Assembly: GCA_964352665.1 (NCBI GenBank)
Contig: CAYGSJ010000006.1
Span: forward strand, 1-64,000
Source of the DNA: UBA1672 sp964352665
GTDB taxonomy: Bacteria > Pseudomonadota > Alphaproteobacteria > Micavibrionales > Micavibrionaceae
Direction: 5' to 3'
Length of the DNA: 64,000 nucleotides
Below the pieces are notes generated by a model that ran no database searches, was not told where the DNA came from, and saw only the letters and a program-made list of their open reading frames with translations. This document shows, piece after piece, positions 9,057 to 17,484 of this stretch. Every line of letters begins with the position of its first letter. Positions within the stretch are counted from its first letter, which is position 1. Both the position numbers and the translations under genes were made by a program.

Positions 9057-9455
9057 ATGTCACGAGAATATGCGGAAGGCAAGATAAAGGAAGCGTTAAA
9101 GGCCCATAAGGGCAATTTGGCTCTGGCGCGACAGCAAGTTATAACATGGTCTTACGAAGATGCGCGCCTTATGAAGGCTCTTGCCCGTCCACATCTCGAT
9201 GGTATCGTCGCTTACCAGATAGAGCGGGTTGCCTCAGGGCGTGCCGAGATAGAGAAAAGACATCCGGAAGAGGTTACTATTGAAGAAGGCGAAAATTTCG
9301 GGATGGATTTGTTGCGCGCAGTTGCTGCCAGCGAGGCTGCAATTTTTGGCCATGAAAACACAGCTAATGCCGCTAAGAGACGTACAGCGTCCAAGCAGCA
9401 TATAGACGCCATACATAAAATGGCTGCGAGCAGGCAGTCTTCATCAAAAACATAA
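9057..9455 (+). CDS. Unknown conserved-looking 132-residue helical protein
   Basis: A strong AGGAGG at 9044-9049, seven bases before the ATG, supports the start. The sequence looks entirely helical: LKAHKGNLALARQQVITW at residues 14-31, then DARLMKALARPHLDGIVAY, and an Ala/Lys-rich C-terminus ending QSSSKT. The opening pattern (KIKEALKAHKGNLALAR) resembles the helix-turn-helix of Fis-type proteins, where a helix reads 'GN...AA..LG', but the match is loose. It lies 20 bases upstream of the AmgK-like kinase and is probably cotranscribed with it. I do not recognise a named family. Confidence 0.75.
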   Translation: MSREYAEGKIKEALKAHKGNLALARQQVITWSYEDARLMKALARPHLDGIVAYQIERVASGRAEIEKRHPEEVTIEEGENFGMDLLRAVAASEAAIFGHENTANAAKRRTASKQHIDAIHKMAASRQSSSKT

Positions 9456-9475
9456 AAAAGCTTTTAATCAAAAAT

Positions 9476-10498
9476 ATGGATACAGATAATCTTGCACGGG
9501 AGTTAGGTGTTGAACGGCTTGAGCGTTTACCAAGAGATGTGTCCCCACGACAGTATTTTCGCGGATATAAAGAGGGGCAAAGATTCGTGGTTATGTTCTA
9601 CTCTGACGTTAATGACGATAGCATAAGGGAGCTTAAAGAATTTATTCGTATAGGAGAATGGTTGAAGGGGCAGGGACTAAAATGTCCAGAACTTTTGGGC
9701 CAGAATGAAGGCAGGGGCTATGCCCTTTTTGAAGATCTTGGACAGACATCTTTTGGCAAACGTATTCAGCAAGGCAAGACTGACAAAAAAATGTTATATT
9801 CTCAGGCAGTGGATGTCCTGAAAGTTTTATATAATGCCCGACCACCAGCGGGGTTGCTTGAATTTAAGCAGACACGTATCTACCAAAACCAACGACAAAT
9901 TGTAGATTACTATATGCCTTTTAAGCGTGGCATAAGAAGCGAGGAGGGTTTGTTAGAGTCATATCGTTCTGTTTGGCAGGAGATCGAGTCGTCTATACCC
10001 CCATGTTCTCTAGGATTTGTTCATGGTGACTATCATCTTGAGAATCTTATGTATTTAGAACAAGAAAGCGGGATTGAGCAATGTGCTCTGATTGATTATC
10101 AGGACGCCTTTTTAGGTCCATTGCCATATGATCTTGTCAATCTTCTGGAAGATGCACGCGTCGATATTCCGGAAGATTTAAGGCAAAAAATGATCGTGCG
10201 CTATTGCGAAACAATGTCGGGTGAAGAAAAAGATACATTTCTTAAGTGGTATCGTGTTCTAGGGACGCAGTTTCATTGTCGTGTTATAGGGTTGTTCATA
10301 AAACTGGCTGCCGAGCAAGGCAGGGATGAATATCTTATTCATATCAGTCGCTTGCAAGCCTATATTAGAAGTGCTATGCAGGACCCGCTTTTATATCCAA
10401 TTAGAGCATGGTTTGAAAAACAGGGGCTTGATTTTGAGCCCATAAATGACTTAGATGGAAATCTTGTCAGAAAAGCATTTCAAGACATATCGTTTTAG
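9476..10498 (+). CDS. APH-family sugar kinase, probably AmgK-like (anomeric MurNAc/GlcNAc kinase)
   Basis: A 340-residue aminoglycoside-phosphotransferase-fold kinase. It has the Brenner motif HGDYHLENLM (about residues 183-192) with catalytic Asp, and the metal-binding DYQDAFLGPLPYDLVNLL (about 204-221), where the first Asp plays the DFG role. This second block closely matches the pattern I know from AmgK, which phosphorylates recycled N-acetylmuramate at C1 in a bypass of de novo UDP-MurNAc synthesis. Its usual partners MurU (nucleotidyltransferase) and TsaE are not next to it here. The start has no clear Shine-Dalgarno; it may be coupled to the preceding gene. Alternatives are choline or homoserine kinase-like members of the fold. 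Confidence 0.75.
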   Translation: MDTDNLARELGVERLERLPRDVSPRQYFRGYKEGQRFVVMFYSDVNDDSIRELKEFIRIGEWLKGQGLKCPELLGQNEGRGYALFEDLGQTSFGKRIQQGKTDKKMLYSQAVDVLKVLYNARPPAGLLEFKQTRIYQNQRQIVDYYMPFKRGIRSEEGLLESYRSVWQEIESSIPPCSLGFVHGDYHLENLMYLEQESGIEQCALIDYQDAFLGPLPYDLVNLLEDARVDIPEDLRQKMIVRYCETMSGEEKDTFLKWYRVLGTQFHCRVIGLFIKLAAEQGRDEYLIHISRLQAYIRSAMQDPLLYPIRAWFEKQGLDFEPINDLDGNLVRKAFQDISF

Positions 10499-10586
10499 AA
10501 GTGTCCAGGTGTTTTTCATGAATTAAAGAGATGTTGTGATGGCCCATTTTGGCATCATGACTTTGTTAAAAAACAAGGAGTTACAC

Positions 10587-11807
10587 ATGTCCATCGTCGC
10601 AGATCGTTTGAGCCGCATTAAGCCCTCTCCGACCATTGCCGTGACAAATAAGGCGCGGGAATTGAAGGCCGCTGGCCGTGATGTTATTGGTTTGGGGGCT
10701 GGAGAGCCTGATTTTGATACACCGGAATATATTTGTGACGCAGCGTGTGCGGCAATCCGCAATGGTGAGACACGTTATACGGCTGTGGATGGGACAGATG
10801 AGCTGAAAGACGCTATTATAAAGAAGTTTAAACGTGACAATAATCTTGATTATACCCGCGATCAGATCACTGTAGGAACGGGAGGAAAACAGGTTTTATA
10901 CAATGCGTTAATGGCATCTCTTAATCCGGGTGAAGAGGTTATTATTCCTGCGCCGTATTGGGTTTCATATCCTGATATGGTATTGCTGGCTGAGGGAACA
11001 CCTGTTTTCATAGAATGTGAAAAAGAAAATAACTTCAAATTGACAGCAGCAGATCTGGAAGCTGCGATCACACCGAAAACAAAGTGGTTTATTTTCAATT
11101 CTCCATCAAATCCTACAGGTGGTGCTTATAGTCATGAGGAGCTTAAGGCATTAACAGATGTTCTGCTAAAGCATCCTCATGTTTATATCATGACAGATGA
11201 TATGTACGAGCATCTCGTTTATGATGATTTTGAATTTTGTACACCAGCCGAGGTAGAGCCAAAGCTTTATGATCGCACGTTAACATGTAACGGTGTTTCA
11301 AAATCCTATGCAATGACAGGATGGCGTATTGGTTATGCTGGCGGCCCAAAAGAATTGATTAAGGCTATATCCAAAATGCAGAGTCAAAGCACATCAAACC
11401 CATCTTCAGTTTCACAGGCAGCAGCACTAGCCGCATTAGAGGGAGATCAATCTTTTCTTAAAGAGCGCAACGATGTTTTCAAGGATAGGCGCGATAGAGT
11501 TGTTGATATGCTTAATGAATCCTATGGTATTGAGTGCCTTAAACCAGAAGGGGCTTTTTATGTTTATCCTTCATGCGCAGGCTTGATCGGAAAGAGAACA
11601 CCGGAAGGTAAGCTCATTGAAAGTGATGAAGATTTTGTTACATATCTTCTTGAAAGCGAAGGAGTAGCGTGTGTTCAAGGTGCTGCTTTTGGTTTATCTC
11701 CCTATTTCCGGATATCTTACGCAACCAGCATGGAGAATCTTGAGGAGGCCTGCAAACGTATACAACGCGCATGTTCTTCATTGAATGGAAAATCAGAAGC
11801 GGCTTAG
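10587..11807 (+). CDS. aspC: Class I aspartate aminotransferase
   Basis: A 406-residue PLP enzyme of the alphaproteobacterial AspB/AatA type (subgroup I-gamma), transferring the amino group between aspartate and 2-oxoglutarate; some homologues also use prephenate. It shows SLNPGEEVIIPAPYWVSYPD, the PLP-anchoring SPSNPTGG, and the Schiff-base Lys at K239 in SKSYAMTGWRIGYAG. The ATG at 10587 follows AAGGAG by six bases; an in-frame ATG 51 bases upstream lacks such a site and adds an unconserved tail. It stands alone and ends directly against the convergent lysR stop codon. Confidence 0.93.
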   Translation: MSIVADRLSRIKPSPTIAVTNKARELKAAGRDVIGLGAGEPDFDTPEYICDAACAAIRNGETRYTAVDGTDELKDAIIKKFKRDNNLDYTRDQITVGTGGKQVLYNALMASLNPGEEVIIPAPYWVSYPDMVLLAEGTPVFIECEKENNFKLTAADLEAAITPKTKWFIFNSPSNPTGGAYSHEELKALTDVLLKHPHVYIMTDDMYEHLVYDDFEFCTPAEVEPKLYDRTLTCNGVSKSYAMTGWRIGYAGGPKELIKAISKMQSQSTSNPSSVSQAAALAALEGDQSFLKERNDVFKDRRDRVVDMLNESYGIECLKPEGAFYVYPSCAGLIGKRTPEGKLIESDEDFVTYLLESEGVACVQGAAFGLSPYFRISYATSMENLEEACKRIQRACSSLNGKSEAA

Positions 11808-12686
11808 CTAGACATTTTCTAAAAGGAAGTCCCGAAACACGGTGATTCTCTTTGAATTTCGGCGCTCTTGAGGGTAAACAAAATACATATCTATTCCAGG
11901 GATTTCAAAATCCGGGAACAGTATTTCGAGGTCCTCGTCTTTATCAGCCACATATTTGGGTAGTACTGCAATTCCAACTTGATTTTTTACAGCGGTATAG
12001 CGCGAATCCATCGAGCTTATAAACATCACATTGTTGCTAGTGATGTCGATATCAAGTTTCTTGAAAACCCTGTTAGGCATATGAAATGGGGTTTGTACAT
12101 TTTGAGGGAAACCAATCATGGTGTGATTTTTTAGGTCTGCAATTGTTTCTGGGCGCCCTTTTTTCTTTAAATACTTTTTAGATGCGCAGATTGCAAAATG
12201 AAGTGTTCTTAGCTTTTTTTCTATTAAATCGTTGTGGTCACCGCGCTGTACCCGAATTCCAATATCGGCTTCTCGTTGGCTTAGGTTGTAAAGGCGATTA
12301 TCAAGTAGCAATGTAATTTGAATATTTGGATATTTTTCCTTAAATCCCGCGATTTTTGGAATGAGCCAGGTCGTTGCAATAAACTCAACAGTGGTAATCG
12401 TCAAGGGGCCTTCGGGTAAGGCGCGTGAGTCTGTTAACTGTGTTTGTGCGCGTTGTAGCCTATCAAAAACATCATTTGTGGCATTAAGCAGCATTTCTCC
12501 CTGCTCTGTTAAAACAAGGCCGCGGGGGTGCCTGTAAAAGAGAGGAAGCGCCAGACTTTTTTCAAGTGTGCTGATTTGTCTGGAAATAGCGGATTGGCTC
12601 AGGCCAAGCTCGGCCTCGGCACGCGTGAAGCTACCGGCATCTGCGACAGCCTTAAAGATTCTGAGCTTGTCCCAATCCATTGACAT
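11808..12686 (-). CDS. LysR-family transcriptional regulator
   Basis: A 292-residue LysR-type regulator. Residues 4-63 form the winged helix-turn-helix (MDWDKLRIFKAVADAGSF, LGLSQSAISRQI). They are followed by the linker helix and a periplasmic-binding-protein-like effector domain with EADIGIRVQRGD and QVGIAVLPKYV. The gene lies 24 bases downstream of trxB on the same strand, an arrangement frequent in alphaproteobacteria, so it is probably transcribed with trxB. The inducer is not evident from sequence. There is no adjacent divergent gene of the kind LysR regulators often control, since aspC is convergent with it. Confidence 0.92.
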   Translation of the reverse strand: MSMDWDKLRIFKAVADAGSFTRAEAELGLSQSAISRQISTLEKSLALPLFYRHPRGLVLTEQGEMLLNATNDVFDRLQRAQTQLTDSRALPEGPLTITTVEFIATTWLIPKIAGFKEKYPNIQITLLLDNRLYNLSQREADIGIRVQRGDHNDLIEKKLRTLHFAICASKKYLKKKGRPETIADLKNHTMIGFPQNVQTPFHMPNRVFKKLDIDITSNNVMFISSMDSRYTAVKNQVGIAVLPKYVADKDEDLEILFPDFEIPGIDMYFVYPQERRNSKRITVFRDFLLENV

Positions 12687-12710
12687 GAATGTGCCTTTTC
12701 TTTTGTATCT

Positions 12711-13685
12711 TTATTCGGCGGCCTGCACCTTGCCCAAGTTACTATTGTTTTTCTGGGCTGCTAAAAAGCGATCTGCTTCCAATGCTGCCATGCATCCCAT
12801 ACCTGCTGCGGTGACGGCCTGTCGGTAAATATGATCTGTAACATCACCGGCAGCGTAAACACCAGGGATGGAGGTTTCTGTAGAATCCGCCTTCGTGATA
12901 AGGTAATTATTAACGTCCATCTCAAGTTTTCCTTTGAATAATTCTGTTGCCGGATCATGTCCAATGGCAACGAAAAGGCCGTCTTTTTTGATTTCTGTGT
13001 TGGCTCCGGTCTTGGTACTTTTTAACTTAAGGCCTGTCATTCCTGTGTCATCGCCCAAGACTTCTTCAACAACATGATCCCATAAAAAATCGACTTTATC
13101 GTTAGCAAACAAGCGATCTTGAAGGATTTTTTCTGCTCGAAGGGTGTCGCGGCGATGGATCAGGGTGACTTTAGAGCAGAAGTTGGTAAGAAAGAGTGCC
13201 TCTTCTACGGCTGTATTGCCACCTCCCACTATGGCGACTTCTTTTCCACGGAAGAAAAAACCGTCACAAGTTGCGCAAGCAGATACGCCTTTGCCTTTAA
13301 ATTTCTCTTCTGAAGGAATGCCTAACCAACGTGCTTTTGCTCCTGTGGAAATGATAAGTGTGTCTCCGGTATAAATCGTGCCAGAGTCGCCTGTTGCCTT
13401 GAATGGTCTTGTGCTCAGATCTACGTCTGTTATGTAGTCATTGACCAAATTTGTACCGACATGTTCGGCCTGTGCTTTCATTTGTTCCATTAGCCACGGC
13501 CCCTGAATTACGTCGGCAAAGCCCGGGTAGTTTTCTACCTCCGTAGTGATCATCAATTGTCCACCGGGCTCTGTGCCGGTAATAAGCATGGGCTCAAGAT
13601 TTGCTCTTGCAGCATATATAGCTGCTGTATAACCCGCTGGCCCTGAGCCAATGATAAGGACTTTTGTGTGGTTCTTGTTTGTCAT
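12711..13685 (-). CDS. trxB: Thioredoxin-disulfide reductase
   Basis: A 324-residue FAD-dependent reductase that passes electrons from NADPH to thioredoxin. Visible are the FAD-binding GSGPAG at residues 13-18, the redox-active pair C137/C140 in CATCDG, the NADPH-binding GGGNTA at 154-159, and the C-terminal FAD motif PGVYAAGDVTD. The length is typical of the low-molecular-weight bacterial enzyme. It is followed closely by the LysR gene and preceded at 34 bases by the ELM1-family gene, all on the minus strand. Confidence 0.97.
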   Translation of the reverse strand: MTNKNHTKVLIIGSGPAGYTAAIYAARANLEPMLITGTEPGGQLMITTEVENYPGFADVIQGPWLMEQMKAQAEHVGTNLVNDYITDVDLSTRPFKATGDSGTIYTGDTLIISTGAKARWLGIPSEEKFKGKGVSACATCDGFFFRGKEVAIVGGGNTAVEEALFLTNFCSKVTLIHRRDTLRAEKILQDRLFANDKVDFLWDHVVEEVLGDDTGMTGLKLKSTKTGANTEIKKDGLFVAIGHDPATELFKGKLEMDVNNYLITKADSTETSIPGVYAAGDVTDHIYRQAVTAAGMGCMAALEADRFLAAQKNNSNLGKVQAAE

Positions 13686-13719
13686 GCTTCAGATACCTTT
13701 ATTCTAGAATAGCATTATC

Positions 13720-14685
13720 TTAACTATTCAAACCATTGAGTAAAGGCCCAAAACGCTTGCGAATTTCGTTAGCAACAAGTTCTGCATCATTTAATGGGCT
13801 ATAATCAAAGGGGGTAAGTTCTCCTTCAAATGTTCTGAGACATCCATATTGTATTAAGTTTTGGTGCAGAAGAGAAATTCTCCTGGCTCCCCCATCCATG
13901 GGTATCATGTAGACAGGTTTTCCTGTTGAACAGCTTTCGGACAGCATTGAAGCGCTATCCGCGGTTACTAGTATGTAATCTGCATATCCTAAAAGGCCAA
14001 AATAGGGGTTATCTCCCTCACCATCCCAGAAAAAGTTTTGATCGGTATCAAGATGCTGTTCTAAAATGGCTCTGTTTTTAGGGCTAGTTCGTCTTGAGCA
14101 GGTAATCATAAGAGAGCCGGGCAGTTTTTTGAGGGTTTGGGCAAGCTTTTTTGTTGTATTTGCGTCCATGTCATAGGCTTTGCTTTTGCCCCCAATTAAT
14201 ATTGCGATGCGAGGTGCACCAAGTTTTTCAAGTTGGTTAAATTTCTGCTTTTCGAAATTGATTAAATTTGGTGTGATTTTATTGGGGCTTGCTTTCGTAA
14301 CAAAAACATTCTCTCCGCGTAAGGGATCGTGCTCTGGAACCACAACAAGGTCAAAGTATTTCGATGGTATGCGAGGGTCTTGTATATGAACGGTTACGGT
14401 CTTTTTTTTGCTTGTTCTTTTTATGTATCTAGAGGCAGCAATACTCTTTCTGCCGCTTGTGATTAGTAAATCTGGCCATGACGGTGCGCTTAATTTGGGA
14501 GTGAACGTAAAGCCTTGTTCAAAACCAAGGTAAGGAGAAAGCATTTTCCAAGGCTGATTCAGGCTTATTTTCTTGACGTCAGGCAATAAATTTAGCGCCT
14601 GAGCGACGCCAATACATTGGTTTTCTGTCCCGGCTAGCCCTTCGGTTATAATCCAACAGGATGTTTTATGGCCTTTGTGCTCCAT
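13720..14685 (-). CDS. ELM1-family protein (DUF1022, 'mitochondrial fission ELM1-like')
   Basis: A 321-residue protein with the ELM1/DUF1022 pattern: CWIITEGLAGTENQCIGVA near residues 10-28, the PDLLITSGRKS block near 70-81, VHIQDPRIPSKYFDLVVVPEHD (about 98-119), and the C-terminal YILVTADSASMLSESCSTGKPVY. The fold is like the GT-B glycosyltransferases. The plant member ELM1 recruits dynamin to mitochondria. The bacterial function is not established, but the conserved glycosyltransferase-like Rossmann motifs suggest nucleotide-sugar binding (inference). It sits between lrp (divergent) and trxB (same strand), a common alphaproteobacterial neighbourhood. Confidence 0.85.
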   Translation of the reverse strand: MEHKGHKTSCWIITEGLAGTENQCIGVAQALNLLPDVKKISLNQPWKMLSPYLGFEQGFTFTPKLSAPSWPDLLITSGRKSIAASRYIKRTSKKKTVTVHIQDPRIPSKYFDLVVVPEHDPLRGENVFVTKASPNKITPNLINFEKQKFNQLEKLGAPRIAILIGGKSKAYDMDANTTKKLAQTLKKLPGSLMITCSRRTSPKNRAILEQHLDTDQNFFWDGEGDNPYFGLLGYADYILVTADSASMLSESCSTGKPVYMIPMDGGARRISLLHQNLIQYGCLRTFEGELTPFDYSPLNDAELVANEIRKRFGPLLNGLNS

Positions 14686-14810
14686 TTTGTGTCTTTTTGT
14701 AATTATATTTCAAAAAAGCTTGCTTTTATTGCGCTGCAACTTTATACAGCATTATCGCTATTTTAAAAAGATAGCACGCAACGTTTTTGATCTGAAGGAT
14801 GTTAGAGAAA

Positions 14811-15281
14811 ATGAAGCAATTACGTCTTGATAAAATTGATAAAAACATACTTAAAAAATTGCAAGAAGATGGACGTATTACGAACGTGAAGCTTGCAAAA
14901 TTTGTTGGAATGTCAGCACCACCTTGCCTGCGTCGTGTTCGTGCTCTTGAAGATGCTGGTTATATTCAAGGGTATAATGCACAGATCAATCCAAATTATA
15001 TGGGATACGGAGTAACTGTTTTTGCGATGGTAAAGCTTAAAAGTCAGGCCGATAAAGATCTAAAAGAATTTGAAAAATACATCCATAACCTTCCTATGGT
15101 TCGCGAATGTTACATGCTTACAGGTGATTTTGACTATGTTCTTAAAATAGTTGCTAAAAACTGGGATGATTATCAGGATTTCTTTTCAACGAAGTTTAGC
15201 ACGGCGCCAAATGTTGAGACGATTAAGTCTTCGCTTTCCATGAAGACATCAAAACATGACCCCGGAATTCCAATTGAATAG
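14811..15281 (+). CDS. Lrp/AsnC-family transcriptional regulator
   Basis: A 156-residue Lrp-type regulator with an N-terminal AsnC helix-turn-helix (LDKIDKNILKKLQEDGRI, LAKFVGMSAPPCLRRVRAL) and a C-terminal RAM/AsnC ligand-binding domain containing CYMLTGDFDYVLKIVA. Such proteins sense amino acids and form octamers. I chose the ATG at 14811; an ATG at 14799 lies inside the GAAGGA sequence that probably serves as ribosome binding site. It is divergent from the ELM1-trxB-lysR group, as often seen in alphaproteobacteria, and may control it. Confidence 0.93.
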   Translation: MKQLRLDKIDKNILKKLQEDGRITNVKLAKFVGMSAPPCLRRVRALEDAGYIQGYNAQINPNYMGYGVTVFAMVKLKSQADKDLKEFEKYIHNLPMVRECYMLTGDFDYVLKIVAKNWDDYQDFFSTKFSTAPNVETIKSSLSMKTSKHDPGIPIE

Positions 15282-15288
15282 TTTGTAC

Positions 15289-16017
15289 TTATTCTGACGT
15301 ATGCAGAAATTTTGAATGGAGCAAGAAATAATAAGCTTGCTCCATAACTTTTGGGTTAAACATCATAAAACTGTGTGTTGCAGGAATAATTATGTGATCG
15401 GCCATTCCGGCTATTTTTGTGCGCTCTACCGGCACAATACCATCATGCTCCCCATCTAATATCCAAGGGGCAAGGGGATTAATTGAAACATTACCGGCAA
15501 TCACACCTAAGGGGTAGGTTATATCATCCGGAATATGCTTGTATTTAGTGGTTAGCTGCTGGCTAGCTGGCCCAAAGATGGTTTTGAAAGCAGGAGCCAG
15601 TATTTTTGTTTCTGTAAGCCAGTCCGCAAACTCACTTCCTGTGTTTGGTGGGCCAAGCATAACAACCTTGCCAAGATTTTCCGGTTTATATTTCGCAATG
15701 TAGTAGCGCGCGATAAGCCCCCCCATAGAATGGGTCACAAAATTTATTTTTGTGTTTTCATTATAATGTGGGCAGTGAATAATTTTATCACGAACAAAAT
15801 CACTTAAATCCTCAATGCTTTGCTCTCTAGAGGGGTATAGGACATTAAGTGTAGCGAAGTTACGTTTCTCGAAATATTTTGTAAGCAGCAACATATCTGT
15901 TTTGCTGCGCAAAATTCCGTGCAACAAGATGACCAGCTCTTTCTCTGTTTGCGCGTTATTGTCCATTTTTACTGTTAATCCTGTTGTTGTGCATGAGGTT
16001 AATAACGACAAACTCAT
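15289..16017 (-). CDS. Alpha/beta-hydrolase, lipase-like, with possible short lipoprotein signal
   Basis: A 242-residue alpha/beta-hydrolase with the oxyanion-hole segment VILLHGILRS near residues 29-38, the nucleophile elbow THSMGG (Ser in GxSxG-like HSMGG) near 93-98, and the catalytic-type Asp and His towards the end (DGIVPVERT and ATHSFMMF). The pattern resembles triacylglycerol lipase/PGAP1-like esterases. The N-terminus MSLSLLTSC looks like a lipobox, but only eight residues precede the Cys and none is basic, so lipidation is doubtful; upstream in-frame codons reach a stop without another start. It overlaps nothing and follows trmFO on the same strand with 24 bases between. Confidence 0.82.
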   Translation of the reverse strand: MSLSLLTSCTTTGLTVKMDNNAQTEKELVILLHGILRSKTDMLLLTKYFEKRNFATLNVLYPSREQSIEDLSDFVRDKIIHCPHYNENTKINFVTHSMGGLIARYYIAKYKPENLGKVVMLGPPNTGSEFADWLTETKILAPAFKTIFGPASQQLTTKYKHIPDDITYPLGVIAGNVSINPLAPWILDGEHDGIVPVERTKIAGMADHIIIPATHSFMMFNPKVMEQAYYFLLHSKFLHTSE

Positions 16018-16041
16018 AAAAAATACATGCTACTTTAATTT

Positions 16042-17430
16042 CTAAGCTGCTTTTTGTTGATCTTCTAGCCACTTTTCTAAATCTTTACGTGCAATGTCAG
16101 TGTAAACCTTTTTACGGTCTTTGCCTTTTAATTTTTTCCGTCTCCCACTTTCCTGTTTAGGGCGCAGCAATTCATCAGATGGTATCGGAAACAGCCCGAA
16201 ATTAATATTCATAGGTTGGAATGTTTCTGCGTTGGCGCCACCAGTTACATGGCTTAATAGTGAGCCAAGAGCTGTTGTAGCAGGAGGGCGGCTTATCGGA
16301 ATGCCCAAGAGTTCCTGAGCAGCAAAGCGGCCAGCCATAAGGCCTATAGATGCGCTTTCTATATATCCCTCACATCCCGTGATTTGGCCTGCAAAACGAA
16401 TGGATAAGAGTTTTTTGAGGCGCAGCGATTCATCAAGTAACTTTGGCGAATTAATGAATGTATTTCTGTGTAATCCTCCTAGGCGAGCAAATTCAGCTTT
16501 TTCTAGTCCTGGAATCATGCGGAAGACATCTTGTTGTGCGCCATACTTCATTTTCGTTTGGAAGCCGACAATGTTATACAATGTTCCCAGTGCGTTATCT
16601 TGCCTTAGTTGAGCAACTGCATAAGGTTTTTCTTCACTATTTGGGTTTGTAAGTCCAACGGGTTTCATTGGACCGAAACGCAGTGTTTCTTTTCCCCGTG
16701 CTGCCATGACTTCGATGGGCATACATCCTTCAAAATAGGGTGTGTCTTTTTCCCATTCTTTGAAGTCTCCATATTCTGCATTCAAAAGAGCATCAATGAA
16801 CGCTTCATATTGATCCTGATTCATGGGGCAGTTTATATAGTCTTTTCCTGTTCCGGCAGGCCCCTCCTTGTCATAGCGTGACTGAAGCCATGCAATATCC
16901 ATATTTATACTATCAAGATGCACTATAGGTGCGATGGCATCAAAAAAGGCGAGTGCGTCTTCTCCGGTTACCGATAAGATTGATTTGGCTAAGGGGTCAG
17001 AGGTCAATGGCCCTGTCGCAATGATTGTTTTTCGATCCTTGAACTTGCTTATGTCTGTGGTTTCTTCGTTTTTTATTGTGATCCTTGGGTGAGCCTTTAA
17101 TGCATCGGTGACACCACTTGAAAAGATATCACGATCCACAGCTAATGCCCCTCCAGCCGGGACGGCAGCCTTGTCACCCTCGCGCATGACTAATGAGTTC
17201 ATGCGCCTCATTTCTTGGTGTATCAACCCAACGGCATTATAGTCTGCATCGTCAGACCGGAAAGAGTTGGAGCAGACCAATTCAGCGCACTCGCCGGTTT
17301 TGTGTGCGGCAGTTTGTACTTTGGGACGCATTTCATATAAAACAACATCTACGCCCATATTCGCAGCTTGCCATGCCGCTTCACTGCCGGCCAGCCCGGC
17401 TCCAATAATGTATAAAGTCTTGTTTTGCAT
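16042..17430 (-). CDS. trmFO: Methylenetetrahydrofolate--tRNA-(uracil-5-)-methyltransferase TrmFO
   Basis: A 462-residue folate- and FAD-dependent enzyme forming 5-methyluridine at position 54 of tRNA. It begins with a GidA-like dinucleotide-binding motif (GAGLAGSEAAWQ, residues 10-21). TrmFO blocks include ECAELVCSNSFRSDD, PAGGALAVDRD, FDAIAPIVHLDSI, PCCA-region LGGLHRNTFINSP and GQITGCEGYIESASIGL. Size and order are typical. It is found in the lineages that lack the SAM-dependent TrmA. It is followed by the lipase-like gene and lies 55 bases downstream of the Y-family polymerase. Confidence 0.95.
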   Translation of the reverse strand: MQNKTLYIIGAGLAGSEAAWQAANMGVDVVLYEMRPKVQTAAHKTGECAELVCSNSFRSDDADYNAVGLIHQEMRRMNSLVMREGDKAAVPAGGALAVDRDIFSSGVTDALKAHPRITIKNEETTDISKFKDRKTIIATGPLTSDPLAKSILSVTGEDALAFFDAIAPIVHLDSINMDIAWLQSRYDKEGPAGTGKDYINCPMNQDQYEAFIDALLNAEYGDFKEWEKDTPYFEGCMPIEVMAARGKETLRFGPMKPVGLTNPNSEEKPYAVAQLRQDNALGTLYNIVGFQTKMKYGAQQDVFRMIPGLEKAEFARLGGLHRNTFINSPKLLDESLRLKKLLSIRFAGQITGCEGYIESASIGLMAGRFAAQELLGIPISRPPATTALGSLLSHVTGGANAETFQPMNINFGLFPIPSDELLRPKQESGRRKKLKGKDRKKVYTDIARKDLEKWLEDQQKAA

Positions 17431-17484
17431 AGGCGGTTTGTAGCAAAACTGTTGCGGTTAGGCAAGCTTTCTGGTTGGTCGAGG

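Noticed and set aside
13702..13711. ATTCTAGAAT palindrome between trxB and the ELM1 gene
   Set aside because: A ten-base palindrome is expected by chance at this length and no second copy or binding protein is suggested.
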